This document shows, in pieces, positions 51,610 to 62,193 of a stretch of 64,000 nt of DNA. The stretch's first letter is position 1; every line of letters begins with the position of its first letter. Position numbers and translations under genes: made by a program. Origin of the DNA: Sphingopyxis alaskensis RB2256 (GTDB taxonomy: Bacteria; Pseudomonadota; Alphaproteobacteria; Sphingomonadales; Sphingomonadaceae); the NCBI RefSeq assembly GCF_000013985.1, contig NC_008048.1, positions 3,165,001 through 3,229,000 on the forward strand. The letters run 5' to 3'. Under the pieces are notes generated by a model. That model worked only from the letters and a program-made list of their open reading frames with translations. It ran no database searches and was not told the DNA's origin.

Positions 51610-51848
51610 TAGTAAAAGTCCGCGGTTTCGCCGCCGTCGCGCCGTTCGGTGCGGTGGACCTGCGTCGGCGCCTCGCGGCTGCCGCTGCGTACTTCCAGCC
51701 GCCCGTTGACGCGCCGCACCTCGGCGGGCGCCAGGATGCGCGCGTGCGCGATACCCACGGCGCTAACCTGCGGGCGCTGCGGTGCGGGCGCGGCGGCCGG
51801 GGCGCTCGCGACGAGCAACAGGGCGGCGGCAAGGGACATGGCGTTCAT
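51609..51848 (-). CDS. Small exported protein of unknown function
   Basis: A 79-residue protein starting with a signal peptide (MNAMSLAAALLLVASAPAAAP), followed by a mostly basic mature part (SAVGIAHARILAPAEVRRVNGRLEVRSGSREAPTQVHRTERRDGGETADFY). I cannot assign a family. Met at 51839 is an alternative start. The stop codon TAG at 51611-51609 uses the target TA and the last base of the IS, so the IS and MITE-like element landed exactly at the gene end. The coding sequence appears unharmed, but its 3' UTR and terminator were displaced. Confidence 0.65.
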   Translation of the reverse strand: MNAMSLAAALLLVASAPAAAPAPQRPQVSAVGIAHARILAPAEVRRVNGRLEVRSGSREAPTQVHRTERRDGGETADFY

Positions 51849-51934
51849 GCTCTGCCCTAACGGCAGGTCTTGCCAGCGCCTTAACCCTGAATCGCAACTT
51901 TTCGATCATGGCCGCGGCGCTCGTGCGGCCATGA

Positions 51935-51971
51935 AAAGGCCGCCTGCCCCATGGTGGGACAGACGGCCTTT
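51935..51971 (-). terminator. Rho-independent terminator for the fad gene
   Basis: On the minus strand AAAGGCCG pairs with CGGCCTTTT across a loop around ACCATGG. It ends in T4 and lies 55 bases beyond the fad stop. The A-rich other side could let it act in both directions. Confidence 0.75.
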
Positions 51972-51978
51972 CTTTCAT

Positions 51979-52015
51979 AAACCCGGTGCCCCGCGGAGGC
52001 GGCGACACCGGGTTT
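51979..52015 (-). terminator. Hairpin just after the fad gene
   Basis: AAACCCGGTG and CACCGGGTTT form a ten-base stem, 11 bases beyond the fad stop. No T-run follows on the minus strand, so it may protect the mRNA 3' end together with the terminator downstream. Confidence 0.6.
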
Positions 52016-52025
52016 CACGAAGCGA

Positions 52026-54059
52026 TCAGAAACCCGATTTCGCCTCTGCCTTCGCTTTCAGCAGAGGTGCGATCTCGAACCCGTGCTTTTCGAGCGCGGC
52101 GACGATCTTGTCGGTGCCTTCCAGCCCCGCCCAGAACATCGGGCCGCCGCGATAGACCGGCCAGCCATAGCCATAGATCCAGACGACATCGATGTCCGAT
52201 GCCCGTTGCGCCTTGCCTTCCTCCAGGATCCGCGCACCTTCGTTGACCATGGGATAGAGGGTGCGCTCGATGATCTCCTGGTCGGTGATTTCGCGCTTTT
52301 CGATACCGGCCTTTTTGCGGAACTCCTCGATGATCTCGGCAACGCGCGGGCTTTCCGACGGGTTGCGTTTCTCGTCATAATCGTAAAAACCCGCCTGCTT
52401 CTTCTGGCCCCAGCGGCCCTCGGCGCACAGCGCGTCGCGGATGTTTTCGATGCGGTTCGGGTCGCGGTGCCAGCCGATGTCGACGCCGGCAAGGTCGCTC
52501 ATCTGGAACGGCCCCATCGGCATGCCGAAATCGACATGAACCTTGTCGACCTGCGCCGGGGTCGCCCCTTCGAGCAGCAGCTTCATCGCCTCCATCTGGC
52601 GCGGTTTGAGCATCCGGTTGCCGATGAAGCCGTCGCATACGCCCGCAACCACCGCGACCTTGCCGATCTTCTTGCCCGTAGCCATCGCGGTCGCCAGCGC
52701 GTCGGGCGCGGTCTTTTCGCCGCGCACGACTTCGAGCAGTTTCATCACATTGGCGGGCGAGAAGAAATGCATGCCCAGCACGTCGCCGGGGCGGTTCGTC
52801 GCGGTCGCGATCTCGTCGATATCGAGATAGGAGGTGTTCGACGCGAGGATCGCGCCGGGCTTGGCGATCGTGTCGAGCTTGCCGAAAATGTCCTTCTTGA
52901 CGTCCATATTCTCATAGACCGCCTCGATGATGAGGTCGCAGTCGGCCAGGTCGTCGAGGCTCAGCGAGGGGGTGATCAGTCCCATCATCTGGTCGACCTG
53001 TTCGGGCGTGAAGCGGCCCTTGGCGGCACTGGCGTCGTAATTCTTGCGCACGACGCCAAGCCCGCGGTCGAGCGCATCCTGCGCCATTTCGACGATCGTG
53101 CAGGGGATGCCCTTTTGCAGAAAGTTCATCATGATCCCGCCGCCCATCGTCCCGGCGCCGATGATGCCGACCTTTTTGACGTCGCGCAGCTTTGTGTCCT
53201 TGGGCAGGCCGTCGATCTTCGCCGCCTGGCGTTCGGCAAAGAAGATGTGGCGCTGCGCCGCCGACTGGCTGCCGAACATCAGCTTCATGAACTGCTCGCG
53301 CTCGAAGGCGAGGCCTTCGTCGAAGGGCAGCCGCGTCGCCGCCTCGACGCAGGCGAGGTTGGCGTAAGGTGCCTCGAACCCGCGCCAGCGCTTGGCATTG
53401 GCGGCCTTCAGCCGTTCGATCACCGCGACGTCGCCAAACACCGGGCGTTCGCGCGTCGGGCGCGGGCCGTCGGCGATCTTCGCGCGCGCAAAGGCGATGG
53501 CATCGGCGGCCAGGCTGTCCTCACCCGCGAGTTCATCGACCAGCCCCATCTCCTTCGCCTTGGGCGCCGGCACCGGATCGCCGGTCGAGGTCATCGTCGC
53601 CGCGGCTTCGACGCCGACGATGCGCGGCAGGCGCTGCGTACCGCCCGCACCGGGCAGCAGGCCCAGCTTGACTTCGGGCACGCCGAGCTTCGCCGAGGGA
53701 ACGGCGATGCGATAATGGCAGACGAGCGCGGTCTCCAGCCCGCCGCCGAGCGCGGTGCCGTGGATCGCGGCGACGACGGGCTTTGAGGCCACTTCGATGC
53801 TGTTGAGCACCGCGTTGAAATCGGGACCGCGCGGCGGCTTGCCGAATTCGCTGATGTCGGCGCCCGCGATGAAGGTCGCGCCGGCGCAGCGCAGCACGAT
53901 CGCTTTCACGCTGTCGTCGGCCAGCGCGGCCTTGAAATGATCTGCGAGCCCCTGACGGACGTGCCAGCTCAGCGCGTTCACGGGGGGGTTGTTGACGATG
54001 ATGACGGCGATTTCGCCATCCTTTTCCATCGTGACGGAAATGGGGGTGTCTTCGGTCAT
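52026..54059 (-). CDS. Multifunctional enoyl-CoA hydratase/3-hydroxyacyl-CoA dehydrogenase
   Basis: A 677-residue FadB/FadJ-type fusion that performs two steps of beta-oxidation. The N-terminal crotonase domain shows [31 protein letters not shown] and [19 protein letters not shown]. From about residue 290 the dehydrogenase domain follows: [37 protein letters not shown], the catalytic His in [17 protein letters not shown], and [11 protein letters not shown]. The C-terminal dimerisation part ends in [16 protein letters not shown]. The partner thiolase is not in the window. It is the last gene of a long minus-strand series, after a repeat at 54082-54164. Confidence 0.96.
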   Translation of the reverse strand: MTEDTPISVTMEKDGEIAVIIVNNPPVNALSWHVRQGLADHFKAALADDSVKAIVLRCAGATFIAGADISEFGKPPRGPDFNAVLNSIEVASKPVVAAIHGTALGGGLETALVCHYRIAVPSAKLGVPEVKLGLLPGAGGTQRLPRIVGVEAAATMTSTGDPVPAPKAKEMGLVDELAGEDSLAADAIAFARAKIADGPRPTRERPVFGDVAVIERLKAANAKRWRGFEAPYANLACVEAATRLPFDEGLAFEREQFMKLMFGSQSAAQRHIFFAERQAAKIDGLPKDTKLRDVKKVGIIGAGTMGGGIMMNFLQKGIPCTIVEMAQDALDRGLGVVRKNYDASAAKGRFTPEQVDQMMGLITPSLSLDDLADCDLIIEAVYENMDVKKDIFGKLDTIAKPGAILASNTSYLDIDEIATATNRPGDVLGMHFFSPANVMKLLEVVRGEKTAPDALATAMATGKKIGKVAVVAGVCDGFIGNRMLKPRQMEAMKLLLEGATPAQVDKVHVDFGMPMGPFQMSDLAGVDIGWHRDPNRIENIRDALCAEGRWGQKKQAGFYDYDEKRNPSESPRVAEIIEEFRKKAGIEKREITDQEIIERTLYPMVNEGARILEEGKAQRASDIDVVWIYGYGWPVYRGGPMFWAGLEGTDKIVAALEKHGFEIAPLLKAKAEAKSGF

Positions 54060-54081
54060 GGGAGAACTCCTTCAAATAAGC

Positions 54082-54164
54082 CCGCTCGCATCGAGCGAAG
54101 TCGAGATGCCCCTCGGGCTAGGCGCCCGTTCGATGGGTGTCTCGACTTCGCTCGATGCGAGCGG
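54082..54164. repeat. Inverted repeat of the CTCGACTTCGCTCGATGCGA family
   Basis: CCGCTCGCATCGAGCGAAGT at the left and its reverse complement at the right (ACTTCGCTCGATGCGAGCGG) are separated by about 40 bases with a small inner inverted pair. It lies between the serine hydrolase and fad genes. Confidence 0.8.
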
Positions 54165-54182
54165 AGAGGTGGTGTTGCATCT

Positions 54183-55385
54183 TCAGTCATCAATCGCGGC
54201 GTGGATCAGCGTCTTGACCTCGCGCCGCACGGGATAGGTGGAGGAGGGCATGAGCTGGGTCATGAACACCATGCAAATCTCTTCGACCGGATCGACGAAG
54301 AAGCCGGTCGAGAACATGCCGCCCCAGTAGAAATCGCCCGCCGAGCCGGGGATGCCCGCGCGCGCCGGATCGAGCGTGACCGCGAAGCCGAGCCCGAAAC
54401 CGATCCCGGCATTCTCGTCCTCGCTGAACACGCCGACGCTGTGCTGCGTCAGGTCGCCGCCGCCGACGAGGTGGTTCGCGGTCATCAGATCGAGCGTCTT
54501 GCGGCTGACGATCCGCACATCGCCCAGCTTGCCGCCGCCGAGCAGCATCAGGCAGAAACGGTGATAGTCGTGGAGCGTCGAGGCAAGCCCGCCGCCGCCC
54601 GAATGAAAGCTCCTGTCCTTCGCCCAGCGGCTGCGTGCGCCTTCGTCAAAGCCCTGCATCCTGTCTTTCGGGTGAAAGGCATGGGCGTCGGTGAGCCGGT
54701 GCTGCTGGTCGGCAGCCACCTTGAATCCCGTATCGACCATGCCCAGCGGGCCGAAGATGCGCTCCTGCAAAACCTCTGCAAAAGGCTTGCCCTCGATGCG
54801 CTCGATCACCGCGCCGAGCACGTCGGTCGCCATCGAATAATTCCAGTGCGCGCCGGGGTCGAACTGCAGCGGGATTTTCGCGAGCGCGGCGATGAAGCTG
54901 TCCATCGTATAATCGGCGTCGAAATCGTCGATCCGTGCCTTGCGATAAGCGGCATCGACCGGGGTACGCTCCTGAAAGCCATAGGTCAGGCCCGCGGTAT
55001 GCCGCAGCAGGTCGACCATGCGGACCGGCTGTGCTGGCGGGCGCGTCAGGAACGGCACATTGCCGCCGCCCGCGACGAACACGCCGGTGTCCCTGAACTC
55101 GGGGCAGAACTTCACGAGCGGATCGGACAGCGCGACCTTGCCCTCTTCGACCAGCATCATGAAGGCGATGCTGGTGATCGGCTTGGTCATGCTCGCGATG
55201 CGAAAGATCGCATCGTCTTTCAGCGCTTCGCCCGGCCGCGCCTCGCCGATGCCCGACTGGTGCGCGATCTCGCCGCGCCGCGACACCAAAGTCGCGGCGT
55301 GCGGCAGACGGCCGGTGCTGACATATTTGGCTTCGAGAAAAGCCGGAATGCGGTCGAGCCGCGCCGTGTCGAAACCGTGACCCAT
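54183..55385 (-). CDS. Beta-lactamase-family serine hydrolase
   Basis: A 400-residue class C beta-lactamase-like hydrolase or esterase. The nucleophile motif is ASMTK with Ser65 and Lys68. The second motif is [10 protein letters not shown], with Tyr two before Met, in place of YxN. A C-terminal GG-type motif is in [19 protein letters not shown]. There is no signal peptide, so the enzyme is probably cytoplasmic, like many sphingomonad esterases. Start 55385 ([22 protein letters not shown]) gives the usual opening. It follows an SDR gene at ten bases distance, which suggests co-transcription with the acyl-CoA genes. Confidence 0.9.
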   Translation of the reverse strand: MGHGFDTARLDRIPAFLEAKYVSTGRLPHAATLVSRRGEIAHQSGIGEARPGEALKDDAIFRIASMTKPITSIAFMMLVEEGKVALSDPLVKFCPEFRDTGVFVAGGGNVPFLTRPPAQPVRMVDLLRHTAGLTYGFQERTPVDAAYRKARIDDFDADYTMDSFIAALAKIPLQFDPGAHWNYSMATDVLGAVIERIEGKPFAEVLQERIFGPLGMVDTGFKVAADQQHRLTDAHAFHPKDRMQGFDEGARSRWAKDRSFHSGGGGLASTLHDYHRFCLMLLGGGKLGDVRIVSRKTLDLMTANHLVGGGDLTQHSVGVFSEDENAGIGFGLGFAVTLDPARAGIPGSAGDFYWGGMFSTGFFVDPVEEICMVFMTQLMPSSTYPVRREVKTLIHAAIDD

Positions 55386-55395
55386 ATCTATCCTG

Positions 55396-56198
<803 letters not shown>

Positions 56199-56202
<4 letters not shown>

Positions 56203-56975
56203 GCGCCTCCCGAAATCGTGGCCCCGCCATCGCAAACGATGGTCTGGCCGGTGGTAAAAGCCCCCGCCTTGCTGGCGAGGAACACCGCGGCGCCCGCGAT
56301 CTCGTGCGGTTCGCCGATGCGCTTCAGCGTCGAGGCGGCGGTCGAGCGTTTGAGATTTTCGGGATTTTCCCACAAGGCGCGCGCCATGTCGGTACGGATC
56401 AGCCCCGGCGCGATGCAATTGACGCGCACGCCCCTCGGCCCGAACTCGACCGAAAAATTGCGCGCGACCTGCATGTCGGCGGCCTTGGAAATCCCGTAAG
56501 CGCCGATGATCGGCGATCCTTTCAGCCCGCCGATCGAACTGATGATCGTGATCGACCCGTCGCCGCGTTCGAGCATTTCGGGCGCGACCATGCTGATCAG
56601 CCAGTGGTTGGACAGGATATTATTGTCCATGATCTTGCGGAACTGCTCGTCGCTGATGCCGAGGCCGGGGCCATAATAGGGGTTCGACGCGGCGTTGCAG
56701 ACGAGCGCGGTGATCTTGCCGAAGGCGGCGCGCGTCTCGTTGACGAGGTTCTGAAGATCATCCTTCGACGAGATGTTCGCCGCGACCGCAATCGCGGTGC
56801 CTTCGCCGAACCGCGCGTTGATCTCCGCCGCGGTGGCGTCGCACGCATCTTGCTTGCGGCTCGAAATCACGACCTTCGCGCCCTGTTCGGCCATCGCTTC
56901 CGCCGTCGCCTTGCCGATGCCGCGCGACGATCCGGTGATCAGCGCGACCTGGCCGGTCATGTCGAACAGGCTCAT
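56199..56975 (-). CDS. SDR family oxidoreductase, DHRS4/PecR-like
   Basis: A 258-residue short-chain dehydrogenase. TGSSRGIGKATAEAMAEQGAKVVISSRKQ indicates NADP(H) preference by the Arg/Lys after the second strand. VCNAASNPYYGPGLGISDEQFRKIMDNNILSNHWL and the active-site block SSIGGLKGSPIIGAYGISKAAD are typical of the DHRS4-like group, often found with acyl-CoA dehydrogenases. It starts at 56975 in a four-base overlap with the kinase-like gene and ends in an overlap with the next SDR. Confidence 0.9.
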
Positions 56976-58039
56976 GCCCCGGCCTTTCGTGCAAAGTCCC
57001 ACGCGCGTGCGGCCAGCGGCTGCACGCGCTCCGACATCGCCTTGGCATGAGCCGACGAGGCGGTGCCGTCGATGACGCGCTTCTTGATACCCTGCATGAT
57101 CCCGGCGAGGCGGAAGAAATTATAGGCGAAATACCAGTTCATGTCGGGCACCCCGTCGCGGCCGGTGGCGGCGCAATAGCGCTGGACCATCTCGTCGAGT
57201 TCGGGGATGCCGAGCGCGGCGCGGTCGAGGTCCATGACCCCTGAACGCCCGCCATTTTCCGTCACCCACGCCATCGCGACATAGGTGAAATCGGCGAGCG
57301 GATCGCCCAGCGTCGACAGCTCCCAGTCGAGCACCGCCAGAACCTCTGGCCGGTCCTTGGCATAGATCATGTTGTCGATGCGGTAATCGCCGTGGACGAC
57401 GCTGGTGCGCGTCTGTTCGGGCAATGTGGCAGGCAGAAAGGCGATCAGCCGTTCCATCTCGTCCATCGTCTCGGTCTCGGCGAGCTTGTACTGCTTCGTC
57501 CAGCGATCGACCTGGCGCCCGAAATAATTGCCGGGCTTGCCGAAATCGGACAGCCCCGCCGCCTCGACGTCGACCTTGTGCAGCGCGGCGAGCGTGTCGA
57601 TCATCGCCTCATAGGTCGCGCGGCGGTTCTCCGGCGTCGATCCGGGCATCGACCCGTCCCAGATCGTCTGCCCATCGACCATCGCCATCACATAGAACCA
57701 GCTGCCGATCACATTGTCGTCGGTGCAAAGCCCATATTGGCGCGCGACGGGAAAGCCCATCTTATAGAGGCCGGCCTGCACCTTATATTCGCGGTCGACC
57801 GCATGGGCGGAGGGGAGCAGCGGGCCAAAGGGCTTGCGGCGCAGGACATAATTTCCCGATGGCGACGAGATCTTGTAGGTCGGGTTCGACTGGCCGCCGG
57901 CGAACTTGCTCTGCGTCAGCGGGCCTTTGAACCCCTCGACATTCGTTTCCATCCACGCGGTCAGCTTCGCTTCGTCGAGCACGTCCGCCCCTTCGGGCGC
58001 GACGGTGCCGCTGAAGGCCTTTTGGGCGTCAAGAGTCAT
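56972..58039 (-). CDS. APH-family phosphotransferase, ACAD11 N-domain-like
   Basis: A 355-residue kinase-like protein. FAGGQSNPTYKISSPSGNYVLRRKPFGPLLPSAHAVDREYKVQAGL forms the nucleotide lobe. The catalytic loop is VVHGDYRIDNMIY (HGDxxxxN) and the metal Asp is in AVLDWELSTLGDPLADF. These blocks match the N-terminal domain of eukaryotic ACAD10/ACAD11 from memory, where it phosphorylates 4-hydroxyacyl-CoA. The matching dehydrogenase is encoded two genes upstream at 59331-60620. Start 58039 is set by the conserved MTLDAQKAFSGTV region. It is probably cytoplasmic and not an antibiotic kinase. Confidence 0.92.
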   Translation of the reverse strand: MTLDAQKAFSGTVAPEGADVLDEAKLTAWMETNVEGFKGPLTQSKFAGGQSNPTYKISSPSGNYVLRRKPFGPLLPSAHAVDREYKVQAGLYKMGFPVARQYGLCTDDNVIGSWFYVMAMVDGQTIWDGSMPGSTPENRRATYEAMIDTLAALHKVDVEAAGLSDFGKPGNYFGRQVDRWTKQYKLAETETMDEMERLIAFLPATLPEQTRTSVVHGDYRIDNMIYAKDRPEVLAVLDWELSTLGDPLADFTYVAMAWVTENGGRSGVMDLDRAALGIPELDEMVQRYCAATGRDGVPDMNWYFAYNFFRLAGIMQGIKKRVIDGTASSAHAKAMSERVQPLAARAWDFARKAGA

Positions 58040-58041
58040 AA

Positions 58042-58168
58042 GCCCCTCCCCTTTAGGGGAGGGGTTGGGGTGGGGGCCATCGGCCTTGCGCAAGGCCGAT
58101 GGCCCCCACCCGCTGCGACTAAGCCAGCAAGCTGGCAAGTCTCGCTGCCCTCCCCTGAAGGGGAGGGC
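58042..58168. repeat. Composite intergenic repeat with three hairpins
   Basis: CCCCTCCCCTTTAGGGGAGG, GGGGGCCATCGGCCTTGCGC with its mirror, and CTCCCCTGAAGGGGAGGG each form hairpins, and the outer ones can also pair with each other. It fills the gap between the alcohol dehydrogenase and phosphotransferase genes and contains no coding sequence. Confidence 0.75.
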
Positions 58169-58187
58169 GAAGAGATGCGCCCCGCCA

Positions 58188-59279
58188 TCATTGGTCGAAT
58201 ACGATCACCGATCGTGCGGCGTCGCCCTTCTTCATCTTGTCGAATCCCTCGTTGATGCGGTCAAGCGGGATCGTCTCGGCAATGATCGAATCGAGGTCGA
58301 GCAGCCCGCGGAGGTAGAAATCGACGAGTCGCGGGATGTCGACCGGGAAGCGGTTGCCGCCCATGATCGCGCCCTGCAGTTTCTTGCCCGAAAGCAGGTC
58401 CATCGCGCCGAGCCCGACCTTTTCGTTGAGCGGCATCATGCCCAGGATCGTCGCGGTGCCGCCGCGCCGCAGCGACGCGACCGCGAGGCTCGCCGAGGCG
58501 GGGCGCCCGACCGCCTCGATCGCATGATCGACGCCGCCTTTGGAGATTTCGACGATCTGCTTCGCGGCATCGTCCGACAGCGCATCGACGACGTCGGTGG
58601 CGCCCAGCTTCTTCGCGAGTTCGCGCTTCTCGGGAATCGGATCGGCGGCGATGATGCGTCCGGCGCCCGCTATCTTCGCCGCGTTGATGGTGGCGAGACC
58701 GACGCCGCCGCAACCGACGACCGCGACCGTTTCGCCCGGCGTGACCTTGCATGCGTTGAAGATTGTCCCGGCACCCGTCGTCACCGCGCAGCCGATCACC
58801 GCCGCGCGATCGAGCGGCATTTCGGGATCGATCGCGACGCAGGCATGTTCGTGGACCAGCATCACCTCCGAAAAGGCACTGAGATTGAGCATCTGGTTCA
58901 CCGGCGACCCGTCGGGGCGCGTGATCCGCGATGCCGATCCGGCGGGGCGCCGCGTGTCGCCGCCCATGCACAGCGACATACGCCCGGTGACGCAGAACTC
59001 GCAGTGGCCGCAAAAGGCGCTGAGGCAGGTGACGACCGCATCGCCGACCTTCACCGTGCGCACCTCGCTGCCGACCGCCTCGACGATCCCCGCGGCTTCG
59101 TGGCCGGGGATCGCGGGCAGCGGATGCGGATAGGCGCCGTCGATGAAATGCAGGTCCGAATGGCACAGGCCGCACGCCGCGGTGCGGATGCGCACCTCAT
59201 GCGGGCCGGGCTTGTCGACGACGATATCCTCGATGACGAGCGGCTTGCCCGGTTCGATCAGGATCGCGGCTTTGGTCAT
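58188..59279 (-). CDS. Zinc-dependent alcohol dehydrogenase, class III-like MDR
   Basis: A 363-residue medium-chain dehydrogenase. The catalytic zinc site is set by CGLCHSDLHFIDG and GHEAAGIVEAVG. The structural zinc has Cys in SAFCGHCEFCVTGRMSLC. The cofactor site is VVGCGGVGLATINAAKIAGAGRIIAADPIPEK, with Asp for NAD. The later block IMGGNRFPVDIPRLVDFYLRGLLDLDSII fits the Rv0162-like alcohol dehydrogenase group common in actinobacteria and sphingomonads. It probably oxidises a medium- or long-chain alcohol. A GC-rich hairpin at 59297-59325 separates it from the gene upstream. Confidence 0.93.
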   Translation of the reverse strand: MTKAAILIEPGKPLVIEDIVVDKPGPHEVRIRTAACGLCHSDLHFIDGAYPHPLPAIPGHEAAGIVEAVGSEVRTVKVGDAVVTCLSAFCGHCEFCVTGRMSLCMGGDTRRPAGSASRITRPDGSPVNQMLNLSAFSEVMLVHEHACVAIDPEMPLDRAAVIGCAVTTGAGTIFNACKVTPGETVAVVGCGGVGLATINAAKIAGAGRIIAADPIPEKRELAKKLGATDVVDALSDDAAKQIVEISKGGVDHAIEAVGRPASASLAVASLRRGGTATILGMMPLNEKVGLGAMDLLSGKKLQGAIMGGNRFPVDIPRLVDFYLRGLLDLDSIIAETIPLDRINEGFDKMKKGDAARSVIVFDQ

Positions 59280-59330
59280 TTATAGCTCCGTATCATTCCC
59301 CCTCCCGCAAGCGGGAAGGGGGGGGCGTGT

Positions 59331-60620
59331 TTACCGCGAAACCCCGATGTCGCCCGACGAAAAACCGGGGTCGGCCGCGGGCGAATGTTTCGCGAACTCG
59401 ATTCGCGCGATTGCGCGGGCGTGCACCTCGTCGGGGCCGTCGGCGATGCGCAGCGTGCGCTGGTGCGCATAGGCCTTGGCCAGCCCGAAATCCTCGCTGA
59501 CGCCGCCGGCGCCATGCGCCTGAATCGCGTCGTCGATGATTTGCAGCGCCATGTTCGGCGCCTGCACCTTGATCATCGCGATTTCGGCGGCGGCCGACTT
59601 GTTGCCGATCTTGTCCATCATGTCGGCGGCCTTCAGGCAGAGGAGGCGCGTCATCTCGATATCGATACGCGCGCGCGCGATCCGCTGTTCCCAGATGCTC
59701 TGCTCGGCGATCGTCTTGCCGAAGGCGACGCGCGACTGGAGCCGCTTGCACATCTTTTCCAGCGCCTCTTCGGCGACGCCGATCGTGCGCATACAGTGGT
59801 GGATGCGACCCGGCCCCAGACGGCCCTGCGCGATTTCGAAACCGCGGCCTTCGCCGAGCAGCATCGCCTCCTCGGCATTGACCCGGACGTCCTTCAGCTC
59901 GATTTCCATATGGCCGTGCGGCGCATCGTCATAGCCGAAGACGGGCAGGTGGCGCTTGATCGTGACCCCCGGCGCGTCGAGCGGCACGACCAGCATCGAC
60001 TGCTGCGCGTGACGCTTGGCGCCGAAATCGGTCTTGCCCATCACGATCGCGACCTTGCAGCGCGGATCGCCCGCGCCCGACGACCACCATTTGGTGCCGT
60101 TGATGATATAATCGTCGCCGTCGCGCTCGATCCGCGTCTCGATATTCGTCGCGTCGGACGAGGCGACCGCGGGTTCGGTCATCAGGAAGGCCGACCGGAT
60201 CTCGCCGTTCATCAGCGGCTTCAGCCATCTGTCCTTCTGCGCGCGCGTGCCGTAACGGTGGAACACCTCCATATTGCCCGTGTCGGGCGCCGAGCAGTTG
60301 AAGACCTCGCTCGCAAAGCCGATGCGCCCCATTTCCTCGGCGCACAGCGCATATTCAAGATTGGTAAGCCCCGGCCCCTCGAACTCGAAAGTGTCGTCGA
60401 CATGGTGGTGCGCGGCGCTGCGCGGCGGCATGAACAGGTTCCAGATGCCCGCGGCCTTCGCCTCGGCCTTCAGATCCTCGACGACCTGGATGACCTTCCA
60501 GCGATCGCCCGCCGCATCCTGTTCATAATAGGTCGGCACCGCGGGGCGGACCTTGCGTTCGATGAACTCGCGCACACGGCCCTGCCAATGCGCCTGCCGT
60601 TCGGTGAGATCGAAATCCAT
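59331..60620 (-). CDS. Acyl-CoA dehydrogenase, ACAD10/ACAD11-like
   Basis: A 429-residue FAD enzyme. [92 protein letters not shown] and [46 protein letters not shown] are the blocks I know from the C-terminal domain of human ACAD11. Bacterial LvaC is of the same type. In those systems it acts after a kinase on 4-hydroxyacyl-CoA. The APH-like kinase is in the same series. Start 60620 ([12 protein letters not shown]) is clear. An operator-like site lies 18 bases upstream. Confidence 0.94.
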   Translation of the reverse strand: MDFDLTERQAHWQGRVREFIERKVRPAVPTYYEQDAAGDRWKVIQVVEDLKAEAKAAGIWNLFMPPRSAAHHHVDDTFEFEGPGLTNLEYALCAEEMGRIGFASEVFNCSAPDTGNMEVFHRYGTRAQKDRWLKPLMNGEIRSAFLMTEPAVASSDATNIETRIERDGDDYIINGTKWWSSGAGDPRCKVAIVMGKTDFGAKRHAQQSMLVVPLDAPGVTIKRHLPVFGYDDAPHGHMEIELKDVRVNAEEAMLLGEGRGFEIAQGRLGPGRIHHCMRTIGVAEEALEKMCKRLQSRVAFGKTIAEQSIWEQRIARARIDIEMTRLLCLKAADMMDKIGNKSAAAEIAMIKVQAPNMALQIIDDAIQAHGAGGVSEDFGLAKAYAHQRTLRIADGPDEVHARAIARIEFAKHSPAADPGFSSGDIGVSR

Positions 60621-60637
60621 GCGATGCGTCCTTTCCC

Positions 60638-60653
60638 TTTACGTTCACGTAAA
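60638..60653. promoter_or_regulatory. Operator-like palindrome TTTACGTTCACGTAAA
   Basis: A 16-base imperfect palindrome, 18 bases before the ACAD11-like start. It shares TTKACG-N4-CGTAAA with the site at 63156-63171. The form recalls operators of LiuR-like or TetR regulators of acyl-CoA genes, but the regulator is not in the window. Confidence 0.6.
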
Positions 60654-60732
60654 CCTTTGGACCGATTCGGCGGGCTTGCCAAGTCCTGCGGTCCGAAAAT
60701 TACCTCATTTGGCCACGCCGCGCAGTTTTCTC

Positions 60733-62193
60733 TCACGGGTGCGCGCCGCTTGCGTCGGGTTCGGCGCGCGCCGCGTCGCTCAATATCGCCAGCCGCGCTT
60801 CATGGTCGGCGCGCGAGATGGGAAAGCGGCGCATCACGATCAGCCCCAGCGTCCCGATGACGAGGATCGCGAGCGCATAGCCGAGCGCGAGATTGCCGAG
60901 CACGTCCGCGCCGACCTCGCCCGGCTTCGCATTTGCCGGAAAGGCCGCGAGCGACAGGATCAGCCCCGCGACAAAGATGCCGATGCCCGTCGCGCATTTC
61001 TGCATGAAGAAATAGCCGGCAAAGAACAGGCCTTCGGACCGTCGCCCCGTCTCGCTCTGCGACGCCTCGACGACATCGGCCATCATCGACGACGACAGGA
61101 TCATCAGGATGATCGAAAATGTGTTGCTGACGAACACCAGCGCGAACATCGCGGGGACGCTGGGCTTGCCGGGCAGGCCGGGGAAGATGCCCTGAATCCA
61201 GGCGAAATAGATACCGCTGTTGACGAGCAGCGCGACCGCGCCGGCAAAGATCGCACCGTCGCGCTTGCCGAGCCGAGCCGAGATCGGCGCGACGAGGATG
61301 AACGCCGCGAGCATCGTCGCAAAGAGCAGGAAAACATAAGCGACCATCTCGCCCTGCGTGAACTGCCAGAAAAAGCCGAGCAGATAATTGTTCATGGAAA
61401 AGGTGATGCCCTGATTGACGAAGCCGAACAGCGCCGCAAAGATCAGCCACAGAAAGGCGCGGTTCGACAGCGTATCGCGCATTTCGCCGAGCACTTTGCG
61501 CAGCGTTGTTTTGGCTTTGACATCGGCGACGTTCGACACCGCGATGCGCTTGTGCTGCCCCGCCGCCGACAGCATCACCGCCCCCGTCATCAACAGTGCG
61601 CCGGTCAGCGCATAGGGGAAATAGCCGTCGGGATCGACGAGCCCCTTTGCGCCGCCGAAAAAGACGCCGTAAGCGAGCAGCAGGATCAGCAGCCCGCCGC
61701 CCCAGCCGAACAGGAAGCGGTATCGCATCACCGCGGTGCGCTCGTCATAATCGGCAGTGAGTTCGGGGACGATCGCGACCGAGGGCACTTCGCACATCGA
61801 CACGAGCGAGCGGACGATGATCGCAAAGCCGATCAGCCAGGCGACGGTCATCGTGTCGCTCATTGCTGGCGGGTTCCACAGCAGCATCCACATGATCGCC
61901 AGCGGAATTGGCGCGCCGTAAAGCCACGGCAGGCGGCGGCCCCAGCGGCTGCGCGTGCGGTCGGTCAACTCGCCGATCACCGGGTCGACAAAGGCATCGG
62001 CGATCAGCGCGACCATGATCGCAAGCCCGACGATCCCGGCGTCGAGCCCGATCACCTGATTATAGAAGAGCAGCAGGAAGGTCGAAAAGCCGTTGTCCTT
62101 GACGCCATAGGCGATGCTGCCCAGCCCGTGCGTGACCTTCAGCCAGACGGGCAGGCGTTCGGGGCGTGGGACCGCGGCCATCGCCGCGCTCAC
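60733..62193 (-). CDS. MFS transporter of the GPH/MelB type
   Basis: A 486-residue inner-membrane transporter with about 12 hydrophobic segments. VTHGLGSIAYGVKDNGFSTFLLLFYNQVIGLDAGIVG and VDPVIGELTDRTRSRWGRRLPWLYGAPIPLAI are the hallmark of the glycoside-pentoside-hexuronide:cation symporters. In sphingomonads such proteins often sit in lipid or steroid catabolic clusters, so the substrate is open. It uses a GTG at 62193 in a GTGA overlap with the SDR stop. An ATG at 62181 is an alternative. The next gene in line begins after 112 bases, with its own operator. Confidence 0.92.
   Translation of the reverse strand: MSAAMAAVPRPERLPVWLKVTHGLGSIAYGVKDNGFSTFLLLFYNQVIGLDAGIVGLAIMVALIADAFVDPVIGELTDRTRSRWGRRLPWLYGAPIPLAIMWMLLWNPPAMSDTMTVAWLIGFAIIVRSLVSMCEVPSVAIVPELTADYDERTAVMRYRFLFGWGGGLLILLLAYGVFFGGAKGLVDPDGYFPYALTGALLMTGAVMLSAAGQHKRIAVSNVADVKAKTTLRKVLGEMRDTLSNRAFLWLIFAALFGFVNQGITFSMNNYLLGFFWQFTQGEMVAYVFLLFATMLAAFILVAPISARLGKRDGAIFAGAVALLVNSGIYFAWIQGIFPGLPGKPSVPAMFALVFVSNTFSIILMILSSSMMADVVEASQSETGRRSEGLFFAGYFFMQKCATGIGIFVAGLILSLAAFPANAKPGEVGADVLGNLALGYALAILVIGTLGLIVMRRFPISRADHEARLAILSDAARAEPDASGAHP

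Noticed and set aside
56972..58039. Aminoglycoside resistance gene
   Set aside because: The fold is shared with aminoglycoside kinases, but the sequence blocks are those of the ACAD10/11-associated kinase group and the neighbours are acyl-CoA genes.
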